Assembly: GCA_900541045.1 (NCBI GenBank)
Contig: UQID01000005.1
Span: forward strand, 44,930 to 108,929
Source: an uncultured Collinsella sp.
GTDB lineage: Bacteria; Actinomycetota; Coriobacteriia; Coriobacteriales; Coriobacteriaceae
Direction of reading: 5' to 3'
DNA length: 64,000 bases
Shown here: piece after piece, positions 52,469-63,453 of the stretch
Layout: each line of letters begins with the position of its first letter
Numbering within the stretch: position 1 is the stretch's first letter
Notes under the pieces: model-generated
Seen by the model: the letters and a program-made list of their open reading frames with translations, nothing else
Told to the model about the DNA's origin: nothing
Databases searched by the model: none
Translations under genes and position numbers: made by a program

Positions 52469-53851
52469 TTACTTAAGCTCGGGCCAGTAACCCTTGTTGG
52501 CCTCGATCATGTCGTCGAGAACCTCCTTGGCGACCTTCATCGAAGGCACGGTCTTGTTGAGCGTAAAGGCCTTAAGCGCCTTCTCGTACGAACCCTCGAT
52601 CGTAGCCTCGACAATGAGCTTCTCGGAGTTCAGCTGCTGCATCATGAGGCCCTGCTGGAACAGCGGAATGTTGTCGCGGCTGATGACCTCGGGGCCGTTC
52701 TTGCCAATGTAGGCAGGCAGCTCGACCATAGCGTCGTAGGGCATGTTGGGGATGGCGCCCTTGTTCTCGCAAATGACCAGGAAGCGCTGCTTGGTGTCGT
52801 TCTTCAGAGCGATAGCCAGATCGGCAATCCAGTCGCCGTGGCTGCCCGCATAGAACGTGCTCTCGTCGATCTCGCCCGTCTTCTCGTAATGGTCGATACC
52901 ATCAAAGAGGTTCTTCTCACGCGTCTCCTCAACCTCGTTAGCACGGGTGCGCTCGGGGTTGGAGTGCTCGACGAACTCCTTCTGCTGCAGGTAGTAGTTC
53001 AGATACGTGTTGGGCAGGTACTCCGGGAAGCACTCCATGATCTCGTACTCGCCCTTCCAGACGTAGTACCAGCTGCCCTTGGTGTGGCGGTTCTGCTCGG
53101 GGTGCTCGTCGACGGCCTCCTCGGGCTTCTTTGCCATGAGCGAGCCCATGCCCTTGAGGTAAGAGTCGGGCAGCAGAATCTCATGCTCCTTGATGTACTC
53201 GCGCAGCTGCGGCAGAACCTCCTCGCCCTTGTGGCGGATCGAGGTGAACCAACCAAAGTGGTTGAGGCCAAAGTAATCGTACTCGACATCCTTCTTGTCG
53301 ATATCGAGCGCGGCGCAAACCACGTCGATGATCGCGATCGGCATGTCGCAGATGTTGATGATACGAGCGTTGGGACGCAGCACGCGGCAGCCCTCGGAGA
53401 CGATGGCGGCAGGGTTGGAGTAGTTGAGAATCCAGTAGTCCTTCTTGGCGTACTTCTCAACGTCATCGATCAGCTCGACCATGGGGAAGATGGTGCGCAT
53501 GCCGTAGGCAAGGCCGCCGCAACCGCAAGTCTCCTGACCCACGCAGCCGTGACGCAGCGGAATCTTCTCGTCCTGCTCGCGCATGGCGTAGCCGCCCACG
53601 CGCATCTGGGCAAACACGAAGCTCGCGTCGGTAAAAGCCGTCTTTTTGTCGGTGGTCACCGTGAGCTTGATGTCCAGGCCGAGGTCCTCGTGCAAAATCC
53701 AGTCCACGAGCACGCCGATCTTGCGCTGGCGCTCCTCGTTGATGTCGTACAGACGAATCTCGTCAACGTCGAGCTCGTCCTTGCGCAGGGCGATGGACTT
53801 GACGATGCCGGGGGTAAAGGTGGATCCGCCACCACACAGAGTAATGATCAT
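52469..53851 (-). CDS. glvA: 6-phospho-alpha-glucosidase (GH4)
   Basis: A 460-residue family-4 hydrolase that needs NAD and a divalent metal and cleaves phosphorylated alpha-glucosides such as maltose-6-phosphate. The NAD site is LCGGGSTFTPGIV. The ICDMP motif marks the alpha-glucoside specificity as opposed to CNVP of the beta type. FGLNHFGWFTS carries metal-binding His. It starts 3 bp after the IIBC gene, so it is the last gene of the PTS operon. Confidence 0.9.
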   Translation of the reverse strand: MIITLCGGGSTFTPGIVKSIALRKDELDVDEIRLYDINEERQRKIGVLVDWILHEDLGLDIKLTVTTDKKTAFTDASFVFAQMRVGGYAMREQDEKIPLRHGCVGQETCGCGGLAYGMRTIFPMVELIDDVEKYAKKDYWILNYSNPAAIVSEGCRVLRPNARIINICDMPIAIIDVVCAALDIDKKDVEYDYFGLNHFGWFTSIRHKGEEVLPQLREYIKEHEILLPDSYLKGMGSLMAKKPEEAVDEHPEQNRHTKGSWYYVWKGEYEIMECFPEYLPNTYLNYYLQQKEFVEHSNPERTRANEVEETREKNLFDGIDHYEKTGEIDESTFYAGSHGDWIADLAIALKNDTKQRFLVICENKGAIPNMPYDAMVELPAYIGKNGPEVISRDNIPLFQQGLMMQQLNSEKLIVEATIEGSYEKALKAFTLNKTVPSMKVAKEVLDDMIEANKGYWPELK

Positions 53852-53854
53852 TGT

Positions 53855-55471
53855 TTACTGCTCCTTCTCAATTGCGTTTTCGACCTTGTCGCGCATCTCG
53901 GCGACCTTCATGCCAAAGATGATCTGGATATTATTGCCGTTGCGGTTGATGCCGCTGTTGGGCACGTGGTTGATGAGGTCCTCATTGATGAGGTCCGGGT
54001 TCTTAACGTTCACGCGGAGACGCGTAAAGCAGTTCTCGAGCTCCTCGATGTTGTCCTTGCCACCAAGACCTGCAACCAGGTCGGCAATGCCCGCATCGAC
54101 GCCCTCTGCGGGAGCTGCGGCAACAGCGCCCTGCTTCACCGCGACAGACGCGGCGGCCTCGCCCTCGGCAACGGACTCGGCGAGCTCGGACTCCTCCTCG
54201 CGACCAGGCGTGTGGAGGTTGAGCTTCTTGATGAGGAAGGTGAAGAGGAAGAAGTACAGAGCGGCGTTGACGACTCCAAGCACCAGCATAACCGGCCAGT
54301 TGGTCTTGTCGACACCGAGGACCAGGTTGGAAACCACGATGTTGATGATGCCGCCCGCAGTCGAAGCGGGCACGGAGAGGACCTTGAGCAGGACCAGGAA
54401 GATGCCGGAAAGAACCGAGTGAACGACAAAGAGCACGGGAGCGGCAAAGACAAAGAGGAAGTCCATAGGCTCGGTGACACAGGAGAGCACGGCGGTGATG
54501 ATCAGCGGGATGATAACGGCCTTGGTCTTATCCTTGTTCCCCTTGTAAGCGGTGACGATAAAGGCGAGACCGATACCGATGTAGGGCCACAGGTTGTTGA
54601 AGGTGTAGCTGTTGAAGTAGGTGCTATCGGAGAAGGGCTGGCCCGTCATTGCCATCTCGGCGACACGGATGGGGTAGGCGCCGGCGATAACCTGATCGCC
54701 CAGCGTCAGGGTGCCACCCACATCGGAGAACTGGAACGGGGTGTAGATGAGGTGGTGCAGACCGGTGGGAACGAGCAGCTTGTTGAGCATACCGTAGATA
54801 AACAGACCGATGTTGCCCGACTCCTTAATGATGCCGGCAACGGAGGAGATGGCGCCCTGAACCGGAGGCCAAACGATGCAGAAGCCAGCGCCCATGATCC
54901 AGGAAATGATGATCATGATCAGGAACGGAAAGCGAACGCCCGAGAACATCGAAAGGGCAATGGGGAACTGCTTGTTCGAGTACTTGTTAAACACGGCACC
55001 GGTGATGCAACCGAGAATAATGCCGCCGAACACGCCGGTATCGAGCACCTGAATGCCCATAACGGTGGCCTGGCCGGTTCCGGTAAGACCGAGCATGCCG
55101 CTCGCATCGGCAAGAGAGCCGGTGGCGTTGAGCACGATGTTGTTAGCCTGCAGGAACAGGAAGAACGACATCAGGGCAATCAGCGAAGCATGGCCCTTGT
55201 TCTTCTTTGCCATGGCGCCGGCGATGCCCACGCAGAACAGAATCGAGAGGTTGTTGATGATAAACATCAGCGACTGATAGACAACGGCGCCCACAAGCTG
55301 GAACGGACCGGAGCCCAGTACGGGGACCAAAGCGCAAATGGTCTTGTTGGTCAGAATGATGCCCACGATGAGCAGGATGCCGGCAACCGAGAGATACATC
55401 ATCGGCTGAACGATCGACTTCGCGAACACCTCCAACGGCGCTTTGAAATTGAACTTCTTTTTTGCGGTCAT
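53855..55471 (-). CDS. glvC: PTS alpha-glucoside (maltose) transporter IIC-IIB
   Basis: A 538-residue transporter. Residues 1-430 are the membrane IIC domain (PMMYLSVAGILLIVGIIL; GLHHLIYTPF; CVTEPMDFLFVFAAP). Residues 455-538 are IIB, whose phospho-Cys is in IEELENCFTRLRVNVKN. It takes phosphate from the IIA encoded two genes upstream. The 55471 start has GGGGAG in place, and the nine in-frame codons before it are rejected. It lies 100 bp after the antiterminator gene. Confidence 0.92.
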   Translation of the reverse strand: MTAKKKFNFKAPLEVFAKSIVQPMMYLSVAGILLIVGIILTNKTICALVPVLGSGPFQLVGAVVYQSLMFIINNLSILFCVGIAGAMAKKNKGHASLIALMSFFLFLQANNIVLNATGSLADASGMLGLTGTGQATVMGIQVLDTGVFGGIILGCITGAVFNKYSNKQFPIALSMFSGVRFPFLIMIIISWIMGAGFCIVWPPVQGAISSVAGIIKESGNIGLFIYGMLNKLLVPTGLHHLIYTPFQFSDVGGTLTLGDQVIAGAYPIRVAEMAMTGQPFSDSTYFNSYTFNNLWPYIGIGLAFIVTAYKGNKDKTKAVIIPLIITAVLSCVTEPMDFLFVFAAPVLFVVHSVLSGIFLVLLKVLSVPASTAGGIINIVVSNLVLGVDKTNWPVMLVLGVVNAALYFFLFTFLIKKLNLHTPGREEESELAESVAEGEAAASVAVKQGAVAAAPAEGVDAGIADLVAGLGGKDNIEELENCFTRLRVNVKNPDLINEDLINHVPNSGINRNGNNIQIIFGMKVAEMRDKVENAIEKEQ

Positions 55472-55570
55472 AGCGGTACTCCCCTTCCTTTTCCGCAAAT
55501 TAAGACAGATGTGCCCTGGACAAGACCGTGAGCCTTGCCTTATATCAATCGATGTGTGGGCACGTTATGC

Positions 55571-56468
55571 CTAGAGACCAGGTTCTCCAAGCAGGTTAAC
55601 AATGTGATATGCGAGATAACTCTTCTCAGCATCGGTAACGACAACGTTATAGGTAGACGACAAGTGGGCGGCTATGGCGTCCGCGCACGAGAATGCACAG
55701 GGATACGCCGTTTCATCGATTCGGAACAGCGCGTCTCCGTTGATTTGCCCTGCCGTAGGATCGAGCGCTCGCTGTGCGAAAAACTGCAGGTGACGAACGA
55801 AACGTTCGTAAGGCAGCGAGGTGTCATCGAGGGTCGTAGCATAGCGCTTGGAAACAATCGCGAGCACGTCGCGAACAAGCTGGACCGAAACAATCAAACG
55901 GTCGGAGCGCTGCGGCATGGTGGCGTTGACGATATGCAGCGTAATAAAACCCTGCTCTTCTTCGCTCATCTGGATGCCCATATACTCCTTGATAATCTGC
56001 AGCGCACGGCCCGCAAGTGCATACTCCTTGCGATAGAACTGCTGGATCTCGAGCAGCAACGGATTCTCACAGGAGACGCCCTTGCAGCAACGGATTCTCA
56101 CAGGAGACGCCCTTGCGCTCGCGCTCCAAAGCAAGGCTGATATGGTCTGCGAGAGCAATGAGAATCTTGTCGTTGATATCAACATTGAGCTCTCGACGGA
56201 GCATCTGAACAATGTCCTCGGCAATCACGAGGTTGACGGTGGGGATGGACTCCAAAAGATGTGCCAAGCGGTCAATCGTACGCGAATCCTGAGAAGTTCC
56301 CTCCTGCAACGCGTAGGTCTTTTCGATCGACGCCTCGTCGATGGCATCGCCGGCATGACGGCCAAAGCAGAGGCCTCGACCGATGACGATGAGCTCGGAG
56401 CCATCGTCCGAAGTGACCATTGCGACGTTGTTGTTAAAAACTCGCTTGATAACCACGGTACCCACCAC
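55571..56468 (-). pseudogene. BglG/LicT-family antiterminator broken by a 31-bp duplication
   Basis: The N-terminal part (VIKRVFNNNVAMVTSDDG, GRGLCFGRHAGD) is the RNA-binding CAT domain, followed by PRD1 (NVDINDKILIALADHI). The frame then ends after LQGRLL because GVSCENPLL is coded twice. A second frame resumes with GVSCENPLLLEIQQFYRKEY and runs through PRD1/PRD2 to 55571. Deleting one 31-bp copy restores a normal protein of about 290 residues. The start is a GTG (56468 or 56459). It normally controls the PTS operon by antitermination in response to IIB phosphorylation. Confidence 0.85.
56053..56114. repeat. Perfect 31-bp tandem duplication inside the antiterminator
   Basis: 56053-56083 and 56084-56114 are identical (GCAGCAACGGATTCTCACAG...), with two more matching bases after. 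31 is not a multiple of 3, so the reading frame breaks here. Confidence 0.9.
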
Positions 56469-56474
56469 AAGAAT

Positions 56475-56987
56475 TTACTCGGAAAGCCAGACGACAGGCT
56501 CTTTAACAGCAACAGGGCCGGAAGCATGCTCACGAAGAGTCGAGTTCTCCGAGCGCTCGCACACGATAACGAAGACCGTGGGATCGAAGCCGGCGGCGCG
56601 GACCGCGTCGAAATCGACCTCGACGAGGGGCTGGCCCGCGTCGACATGGTCACCCTGAGCAACAAGCGCATGGAAGCCCTTGCCCTCAAGCTTAACAGTG
56701 TCGATTCCGATATGCAGCATCACCTGAGCAGAGCTGTCGTCGGACATGATGCCCAGCGCGTGCTCAGTCGGAAACAGCGCCGCGACGGTGCCGGAAACAG
56801 GAGCGCACACCGTTCCCTCTTGGGGAACCACGGCAACGCCATCGCCCACGGCACGGCTGCTAAAAGCGGGGTCATTGGTATTTTCTAGATGAACAAGCTC
56901 GCCAGAAACGGGAGCGAGGATTTCGAACTCGGAAGTTGCAGTCTTCTGCTCATCCGAACCGCCCATCAGGCGAGAAAAGAAACCCAT
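56475..56987 (-). CDS. PTS glucose-type IIA component
   Basis: A 170-residue Crr-type IIA: EFEILAPVSGELVHLE, DGVAVVPQEGTVCAPVSGTV and the active-site His in VMLHIGIDTVKLEGKGF. The start at MGFFSRLMGG (56987) is favoured by family homology and an AAGGGA nine bases upstream. The in-frame extension to 57050 is not conserved. It is the first gene of the alpha-glucoside PTS operon and phosphorylates IIB of the next transporter. Confidence 0.88.
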   Translation of the reverse strand: MGFFSRLMGGSDEQKTATSEFEILAPVSGELVHLENTNDPAFSSRAVGDGVAVVPQEGTVCAPVSGTVAALFPTEHALGIMSDDSSAQVMLHIGIDTVKLEGKGFHALVAQGDHVDAGQPLVEVDFDAVRAAGFDPTVFVIVCERSENSTLREHASGPVAVKEPVVWLSE

Positions 56988-57067
56988 GGTGGCATGTCCC
57001 TTCATAAATATAGCCCAACCAAAATCAAGCGAATGCATCCATAGAGACACACCCGTTCAAAGACTTT

Positions 57068-57152
57068 GGTTAGGCCCACGTCCGAGGGACTCGGTAACCT
57101 TCCGCATTTCTTTTGACGGGAGCTATTGTAGACAAGTCCAAAGCCGGAGCAA
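57068..57152 (-). promoter_or_regulatory. Candidate promoter and RNA antiterminator (RAT) of the PTS operon
   Basis: TTGCTC (57152-57147) and TACAAT (57130-57125), 16-bp spacer, on the minus strand. Just downstream GGTTACCGAG-TCC-CTCGG ... CCTAACC (57099-57068) folds into a stem that resembles a RAT of BglG-type regulators. No clear terminator follows. Low certainty. Confidence 0.35.
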
Positions 57153-57249
57153 CCATTATGACCGATGAACGGTATTTTTTCTTCGATAAACGGTATTTAG
57201 GCGGCACTTAGGGACGTTCCATTTCTGCCGGCACCCAGGGACACTCCTT

Positions 57250-57397
57250 GTTTGGTGCATTGGGGACAGATTACTTTGCACCAATCATGAGTTGCGGTGA
57301 AATAGGGACTGAAAAGCCGCTCAAAAGGCCAAAACAGTCCGTATTCCACCGCAACTTCAAGACGTTGGTGCAAACCAATCTGTCCCCTTGCACCAAA
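57250..57397. repeat. Nested REP-like palindromes
   Basis: Outer arms GGGGACAGATTACTTTGCAC (57262-57283) and its near-complement (57366-57387), 20 of 22 matching. Inside is a degraded copy of the 26-bp-arm hairpin (57290-57357). Outer arms recur at 63317-63397. The 476-bp gap 56988-57463 otherwise holds only the promoter and a terminator. Confidence 0.65.
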
Positions 57398-57430
57398 AAG
57401 GGCTCCGAGCAAAAACATGCCCGGAGCCCT
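57395..57430 (-). terminator. Terminator of the DEAD-box helicase gene
   Basis: Minus-strand AGGGCTCCG pairs with CGGAGCCCT, followed by TTTTTGG. Confidence 0.7.
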
Positions 57431-57463
57431 CTGGTCGCCTCGACTTAGAGCGCGACGCGTATG

Positions 57464-59713
<2,250 letters not shown>

Positions 59714-59983
59714 ATGTTGTTGTTCCTTATCTGCACGCGTTATGGGCACGGCATGCGGCCGCGCGAGCGTGCTTGGTAGTGCGCTAATACATACAAAAAC
59801 GGGTGCGCACAGAGAGGACGTTGCTCAGCACGCTGGCGATCGCTTTGGCAGCCCTATCACGCGCCGTCCAGACGCAGCAGCTCTAAGCGATGGAGCAGAT
59901 TCGCCGCCGGTTAGTATACCCGCGCTTCGCATGCCCCCACGTAAACCACAGATGACGGGGCGGACGGGGCGGGTCTGGGCCGA

Positions 59984-60122
59984 TTGTCTCAATCTGCAAC
60001 AGCTGCTCAGCAAAAACCGGCCGAACCGTTACAGATCAAGACAGAACTCAGCCACGCAAAACAAAATCTCGATTTGTAACAGTTAGAGGTCATTTTCCCT
60101 GTTAGATGTTACAGGTTGAGAT
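59984..60122. repeat. Tandem pair of similar hairpins upstream of copA
   Basis: Arms at 59984-60000, 60028-60044, 60066-60080 and 60108-60122 share an ATCTGTAAC-like consensus. Each pair has a loop of exactly 27 nt and the units repeat at 80 bp. It occupies most of the 560-bp gap 59714-60273 between divergent genes. Confidence 0.55.
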
Positions 60123-60195
60123 GTTTGACAGGGGCTGCCAGCGATTGAGCAGCCACCCTCATCTGTATCGAAATGTCATACATTTCTTTCTGTAC

Positions 60196-60226
60196 TAGAC
60201 ACCCCCAGGGGGTATGGGTGTATAGT
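60196..60226 (+). promoter_or_regulatory. copA promoter with CsoR-type operator
   Basis: ACCCCCAGGGGGT (60201-60213) is a palindrome typical of CsoR sites, lying just upstream of TATAGT (60221-60226). TAGACA at 60196 is the possible -35. A csoR gene is present at 63034. Confidence 0.6.
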
Positions 60227-60273
60227 ATCGGCAGGTTAACAATTCCACCACCGAACTACAGAAAGGAGAAGCC

Positions 60274-62616
60274 ATGGCTCAAGATAAGTTTGACGTGGGC
60301 GGCATGACGTGCGCCGCCTGCCAGGCGCATGTGGACCGTGCCGTGAGCAAGCTCGACGGCATCCAAAGCGTCGCCGTCAACCTGCTCGCTGGCTCCATGA
60401 TGGTCGACTACGACCCCGCGCAGGTCAGCCCCGATGACATCTGCACCGCCGTCGACCGCGCGGGCTATTCGGCCTCGCCCGTCAGCATGGGCACCGATGC
60501 CGCCAACTCAAGTGGCAACGCGCAAGCCAGGTCCGGCGCCGCCCATATGGAGTCGCCGACCAAAAAGCTGGAGGCCACCGCCTCCGCCATGCGCACCCGT
60601 CTCGTCATCTCAATCATCTTCCTCATTCCGCTGTTCTACACAGGCATGGGACACATGCTCGGCTGGCCGCTGCCCAGCGTCTTCACCGACCACACCCATA
60701 GCATGACGCTGGCGCTCACCGAGCTCGTCCTGCTCATCCCCATCGTCTACGTCAACGACGCGTACTTTATCAACGGCTTCAAGTCGCTCGTGCACGGCGC
60801 GCCCACCATGGACGCCCTCATCGCCGTCGGTGCCACCGCTTCCATTGCCTGGTCGCTCTACGCCATGTTTATCATGGCCGACCAGCTGGCCGCCGGGCAG
60901 GTCCATGAGGCCATGATGACGGGCATGGACAACCTGTATTTTGAGAGCGCCGGCACCATCCTGTCGCTCGTTACCGTGGGCAAATACCTCGAGACGCGCA
61001 GCAAGTCCAAGACCGGCGGCGCTATCGAGGCGCTCATCGACCTGGCGCCCAAGACCGCGACCGTCGTTGCCGACGACGGTACCGAAACCACCGTCGACGT
61101 CGACAGCATCCTTCCCGGCCAGGTCCTGCGCTTGCGCCCCGGCGAGTCCATCCCCGTCGATGGCGTGGTGCTCGAGGGCAGCTCGGCCGTGGACGAGAGT
61201 GCGCTCACCGGCGAGTCCATCCCCGTGGAAAAGACCACCGGCGACACCGTCAACGCCGCCACGGTCAACCGCACCGGATCGTTTACCTTCCGTGCCACGC
61301 GCGTGGGCGCCGACACGTCGCTCGCCAAAATCATCCAGCTCGTCGAGGACGCCAACGCCACCAAGGCGCCCATCGCCCGCATGGCCGATAAGGTCGCCGG
61401 CGTGTTCGTGCCCGTGGTGTTCATGATCTCGGCCGTGACCTTTGTGGCGTGGATGGCGCTGACCGGCAGCGTGAACGAGGCGCTCACCTCCGCCGTGGCC
61501 GTGTTGGTGATCAGCTGCCCGTGCGCGCTCGGCCTGGCTACGCCTGTCGCCATTATGGTTGGCACCGGCAAGGGCGCCGAGATGGGCATTCTGTTCAAGA
61601 GCGCCGAGGCGCTGGAGAACCTGCGCAGCGTGGGCACCGTAGTGCTCGATAAGACCGGCACCGTCACCCGCGGCAAACCGGCTGTGACCGACATTGTGGT
61701 GGCCACGCGCGCCGACGGCACGCCTACCATGAGCGAAAAAGCGCTGCTCAAGCTTGCTGCCGCGTTGGAGCGCTCAAGCGAGCACCCGCTGGCCGAGGCG
61801 ATTATGACCGAGTGTGAGACACGCGGGATTGTCGCACGCATGGTCGAGGACTTTGCCGCCGTGCCCGGGCGAGGCGTTACGGCACGCGAGGGGCAGAATG
61901 TCATCGCCGCCGGCAACGTGCGTCTGATGGACGAGCTGGGCGCGAAGGTGCCCGCCGACCTTGCCGAACAGTTCGCCGCCGAGGGCAAAACACCGCTGTT
62001 CTTTGCCAAGAACGGCGAACTCGTCGGTACCATCGCCGTGGCTGACGAGGTCAAAGAAACGAGTGCCGAGGCCATCGCCGCACTCCGCAAGCTCGGCGTC
62101 GACGTGCGCATGCTCACCGGCGACAACCGCGTGACGGCCGAGGCCATCGCCCGCCGCGTGGGGCTGAGCAGCGAACAGGTCATCGCCGACGTCCTCCCCG
62201 CCGACAAAGAACGCCACGTGCGCGAACTGCAGGATGCGGGCGGCAAGGTCGCCATGGTGGGCGACGGCATCAACGACTCACCCGCCCTGGCGCGCGCCGA
62301 CGTGGGCCTCGCTATCGGCACCGGCGCCGACATCGCCAAGGAGGGCGCCGACGCGGTACTCATGCGCAGCGACCTCATGGACGTCGCCCGCGCCATCGAG
62401 CTTTCACGCGCCACGATCCGCAACATCAAGCAGGACCTGTTCTGGGCGCTGTTCTACAACGGCATCGGCATTCCGCTGGCGGCGGGCGTGTTCTTCCCGC
62501 TCACCGGGTGGCAGCTCTCACCGATGTTTGGCGCCGCGGCCATGAGCCTGTCGAGCGTGTGCGTCGTGTCCAACGCTCTGCGCCTGCGAACCTTTAAGCC
62601 GAAAGTGGCAAAATAG
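60274..62616 (+). CDS. copA: Copper-exporting P1B-type ATPase
   Basis: A 780-residue transporter. The N-terminal HMA domain has GGMTCAACQAH. Membrane metal site is SCPCALGLATPV (about residue 415), phosphorylation site DKTGTVTRG, and hinge GDGINDSPAL. The HP motif SSEHPLAEA is present. AAAGGAGAAG precedes the start. It moves Cu(I) outward. CopZ-like and CsoR genes follow in the same orientation. Confidence 0.95.
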   Translation: MAQDKFDVGGMTCAACQAHVDRAVSKLDGIQSVAVNLLAGSMMVDYDPAQVSPDDICTAVDRAGYSASPVSMGTDAANSSGNAQARSGAAHMESPTKKLEATASAMRTRLVISIIFLIPLFYTGMGHMLGWPLPSVFTDHTHSMTLALTELVLLIPIVYVNDAYFINGFKSLVHGAPTMDALIAVGATASIAWSLYAMFIMADQLAAGQVHEAMMTGMDNLYFESAGTILSLVTVGKYLETRSKSKTGGAIEALIDLAPKTATVVADDGTETTVDVDSILPGQVLRLRPGESIPVDGVVLEGSSAVDESALTGESIPVEKTTGDTVNAATVNRTGSFTFRATRVGADTSLAKIIQLVEDANATKAPIARMADKVAGVFVPVVFMISAVTFVAWMALTGSVNEALTSAVAVLVISCPCALGLATPVAIMVGTGKGAEMGILFKSAEALENLRSVGTVVLDKTGTVTRGKPAVTDIVVATRADGTPTMSEKALLKLAAALERSSEHPLAEAIMTECETRGIVARMVEDFAAVPGRGVTAREGQNVIAAGNVRLMDELGAKVPADLAEQFAAEGKTPLFFAKNGELVGTIAVADEVKETSAEAIAALRKLGVDVRMLTGDNRVTAEAIARRVGLSSEQVIADVLPADKERHVRELQDAGGKVAMVGDGINDSPALARADVGLAIGTGADIAKEGADAVLMRSDLMDVARAIELSRATIRNIKQDLFWALFYNGIGIPLAAGVFFPLTGWQLSPMFGAAAMSLSSVCVVSNALRLRTFKPKVAK

Positions 62617-62643
62617 GCTCACCATTACGTCCATTTAGAACGG

Positions 62644-62739
62644 GTTTTCCAGGTGCCCGAGATTGACCTGAAAGAGGAGCGACGCGTACTTTGGTACGCG
62701 AGCGACGGCTTGAAGGTCAAGGTCGGGTGCCTGGGAAAG
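62644..62739. repeat. Long hairpin between copA and copZ
   Basis: Outer arms 62644-62669 and 62714-62739 pair over about 26 bp with few mismatches. An inner stem CGCGTAC/GTACGCG (62683-62700) tops it. It lies in the 147-bp leader of the CopZ-like gene. Confidence 0.55.
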
Positions 62740-62763
62740 CCGACACAACAGAGAGGAATACCC

Positions 62764-62985
62764 ATGCGTTACACAATCAAGACTTCCGGCCTCATGTGCG
62801 GCCACTGCGACGCTACTGTCGAGACGGCACTGCTCAACGTTGCCGGCGTGACCGATGCCGATGCCGACCACGAGACCCAGACCGTCCAGGTGGAGTGCGC
62901 CGACACCGTGACCGCCGAGCAGCTCGCCGCCGCCGTCGAGGGCGCGGGCGAGAAGTTCCACGCCCTGTCCGTGACCGCCGCGTAG
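62764..62985 (+). CDS. CopZ-like HMA copper chaperone
   Basis: A 73-residue heavy-metal-associated domain with metal motif GLMCGHCDATV (Cys-x-x-Cys). AGAGAGGAA precedes ATG 62764. It likely passes Cu(I) to CopA, with which it shares the operon. The upstream in-frame stretch from 62653 is part of a hairpin repeat, not coding. Confidence 0.9.
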   Translation: MRYTIKTSGLMCGHCDATVETALLNVAGVTDADADHETQTVQVECADTVTAEQLAAAVEGAGEKFHALSVTAA

Positions 62986-63033
62986 CAGCTACCAGAAGCA
63001 TTCGACCCCATCGACCAGAAACGAGGACCCGCC

Positions 63034-63306
63034 ATGATGGCAGACCACAAATCGGTGACCCGCATGCTCAAGACGGCACGCGGTCAGATCGACGGCATCC
63101 TGCGGATGGTCGATGAGGACCGCTACTGCGTCGATATTTCCACGCAGCTCATGGCCACACAGGCGCTCCTCGCGCGCATTAACGCCGACGTGCTCAAGGC
63201 ACATATCGAGGGCTGCGTGACTTCGGCAATCGAATCGGGCGACGAAGACCTCAAAGCCGCCAAGCTCGCCGAGATCGAACGCGTCGTCGACAAGCTCTCC
63301 AAGTAA
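63034..63306 (+). CDS. csoR: CsoR-family copper-sensing repressor
   Basis: A 90-residue four-helix repressor. Copper ligands: Cys in DRYCVDIS, His in KAHIEGC and its Cys. GAGGACC precedes ATGATG at 63034. It would bind the GC-rich palindrome near 60201 and release it with Cu(I), inducing copA-copZ-csoR. Confidence 0.9.
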   Translation: MMADHKSVTRMLKTARGQIDGILRMVDEDRYCVDISTQLMATQALLARINADVLKAHIEGCVTSAIESGDEDLKAAKLAEIERVVDKLSK

Positions 63307-63310
63307 TTGG

Positions 63311-63406
63311 GGCATTGGGGACAAACTTCTTTGCACCGTCTTGGTGTTCCGGGGACAGGTATGTTTGCACCACATTGGTGCAGATTAACCTGTCCCCTTT
63401 GCTCTA
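63311..63406. repeat. REP-like GGGGACA...GCACC repeats
   Basis: Three copies: 63317-63337, 63351-63372 and an inverted copy 63376-63397 that pairs with it (18 of 22). Same family as 57262/57366. No ORF in this interval has a credible start. Confidence 0.6.
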
Positions 63407-63453
63407 AATCGGGTATAAAGGCGTGCAGCATATCGAATGAAAGGCAGTTCTGC

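Noticed and set aside
52445..55531. 1028-residue plus-strand open frame
   Set aside because: Antisense to the GH4 and PTS genes, with no RBS or recognisable fold.
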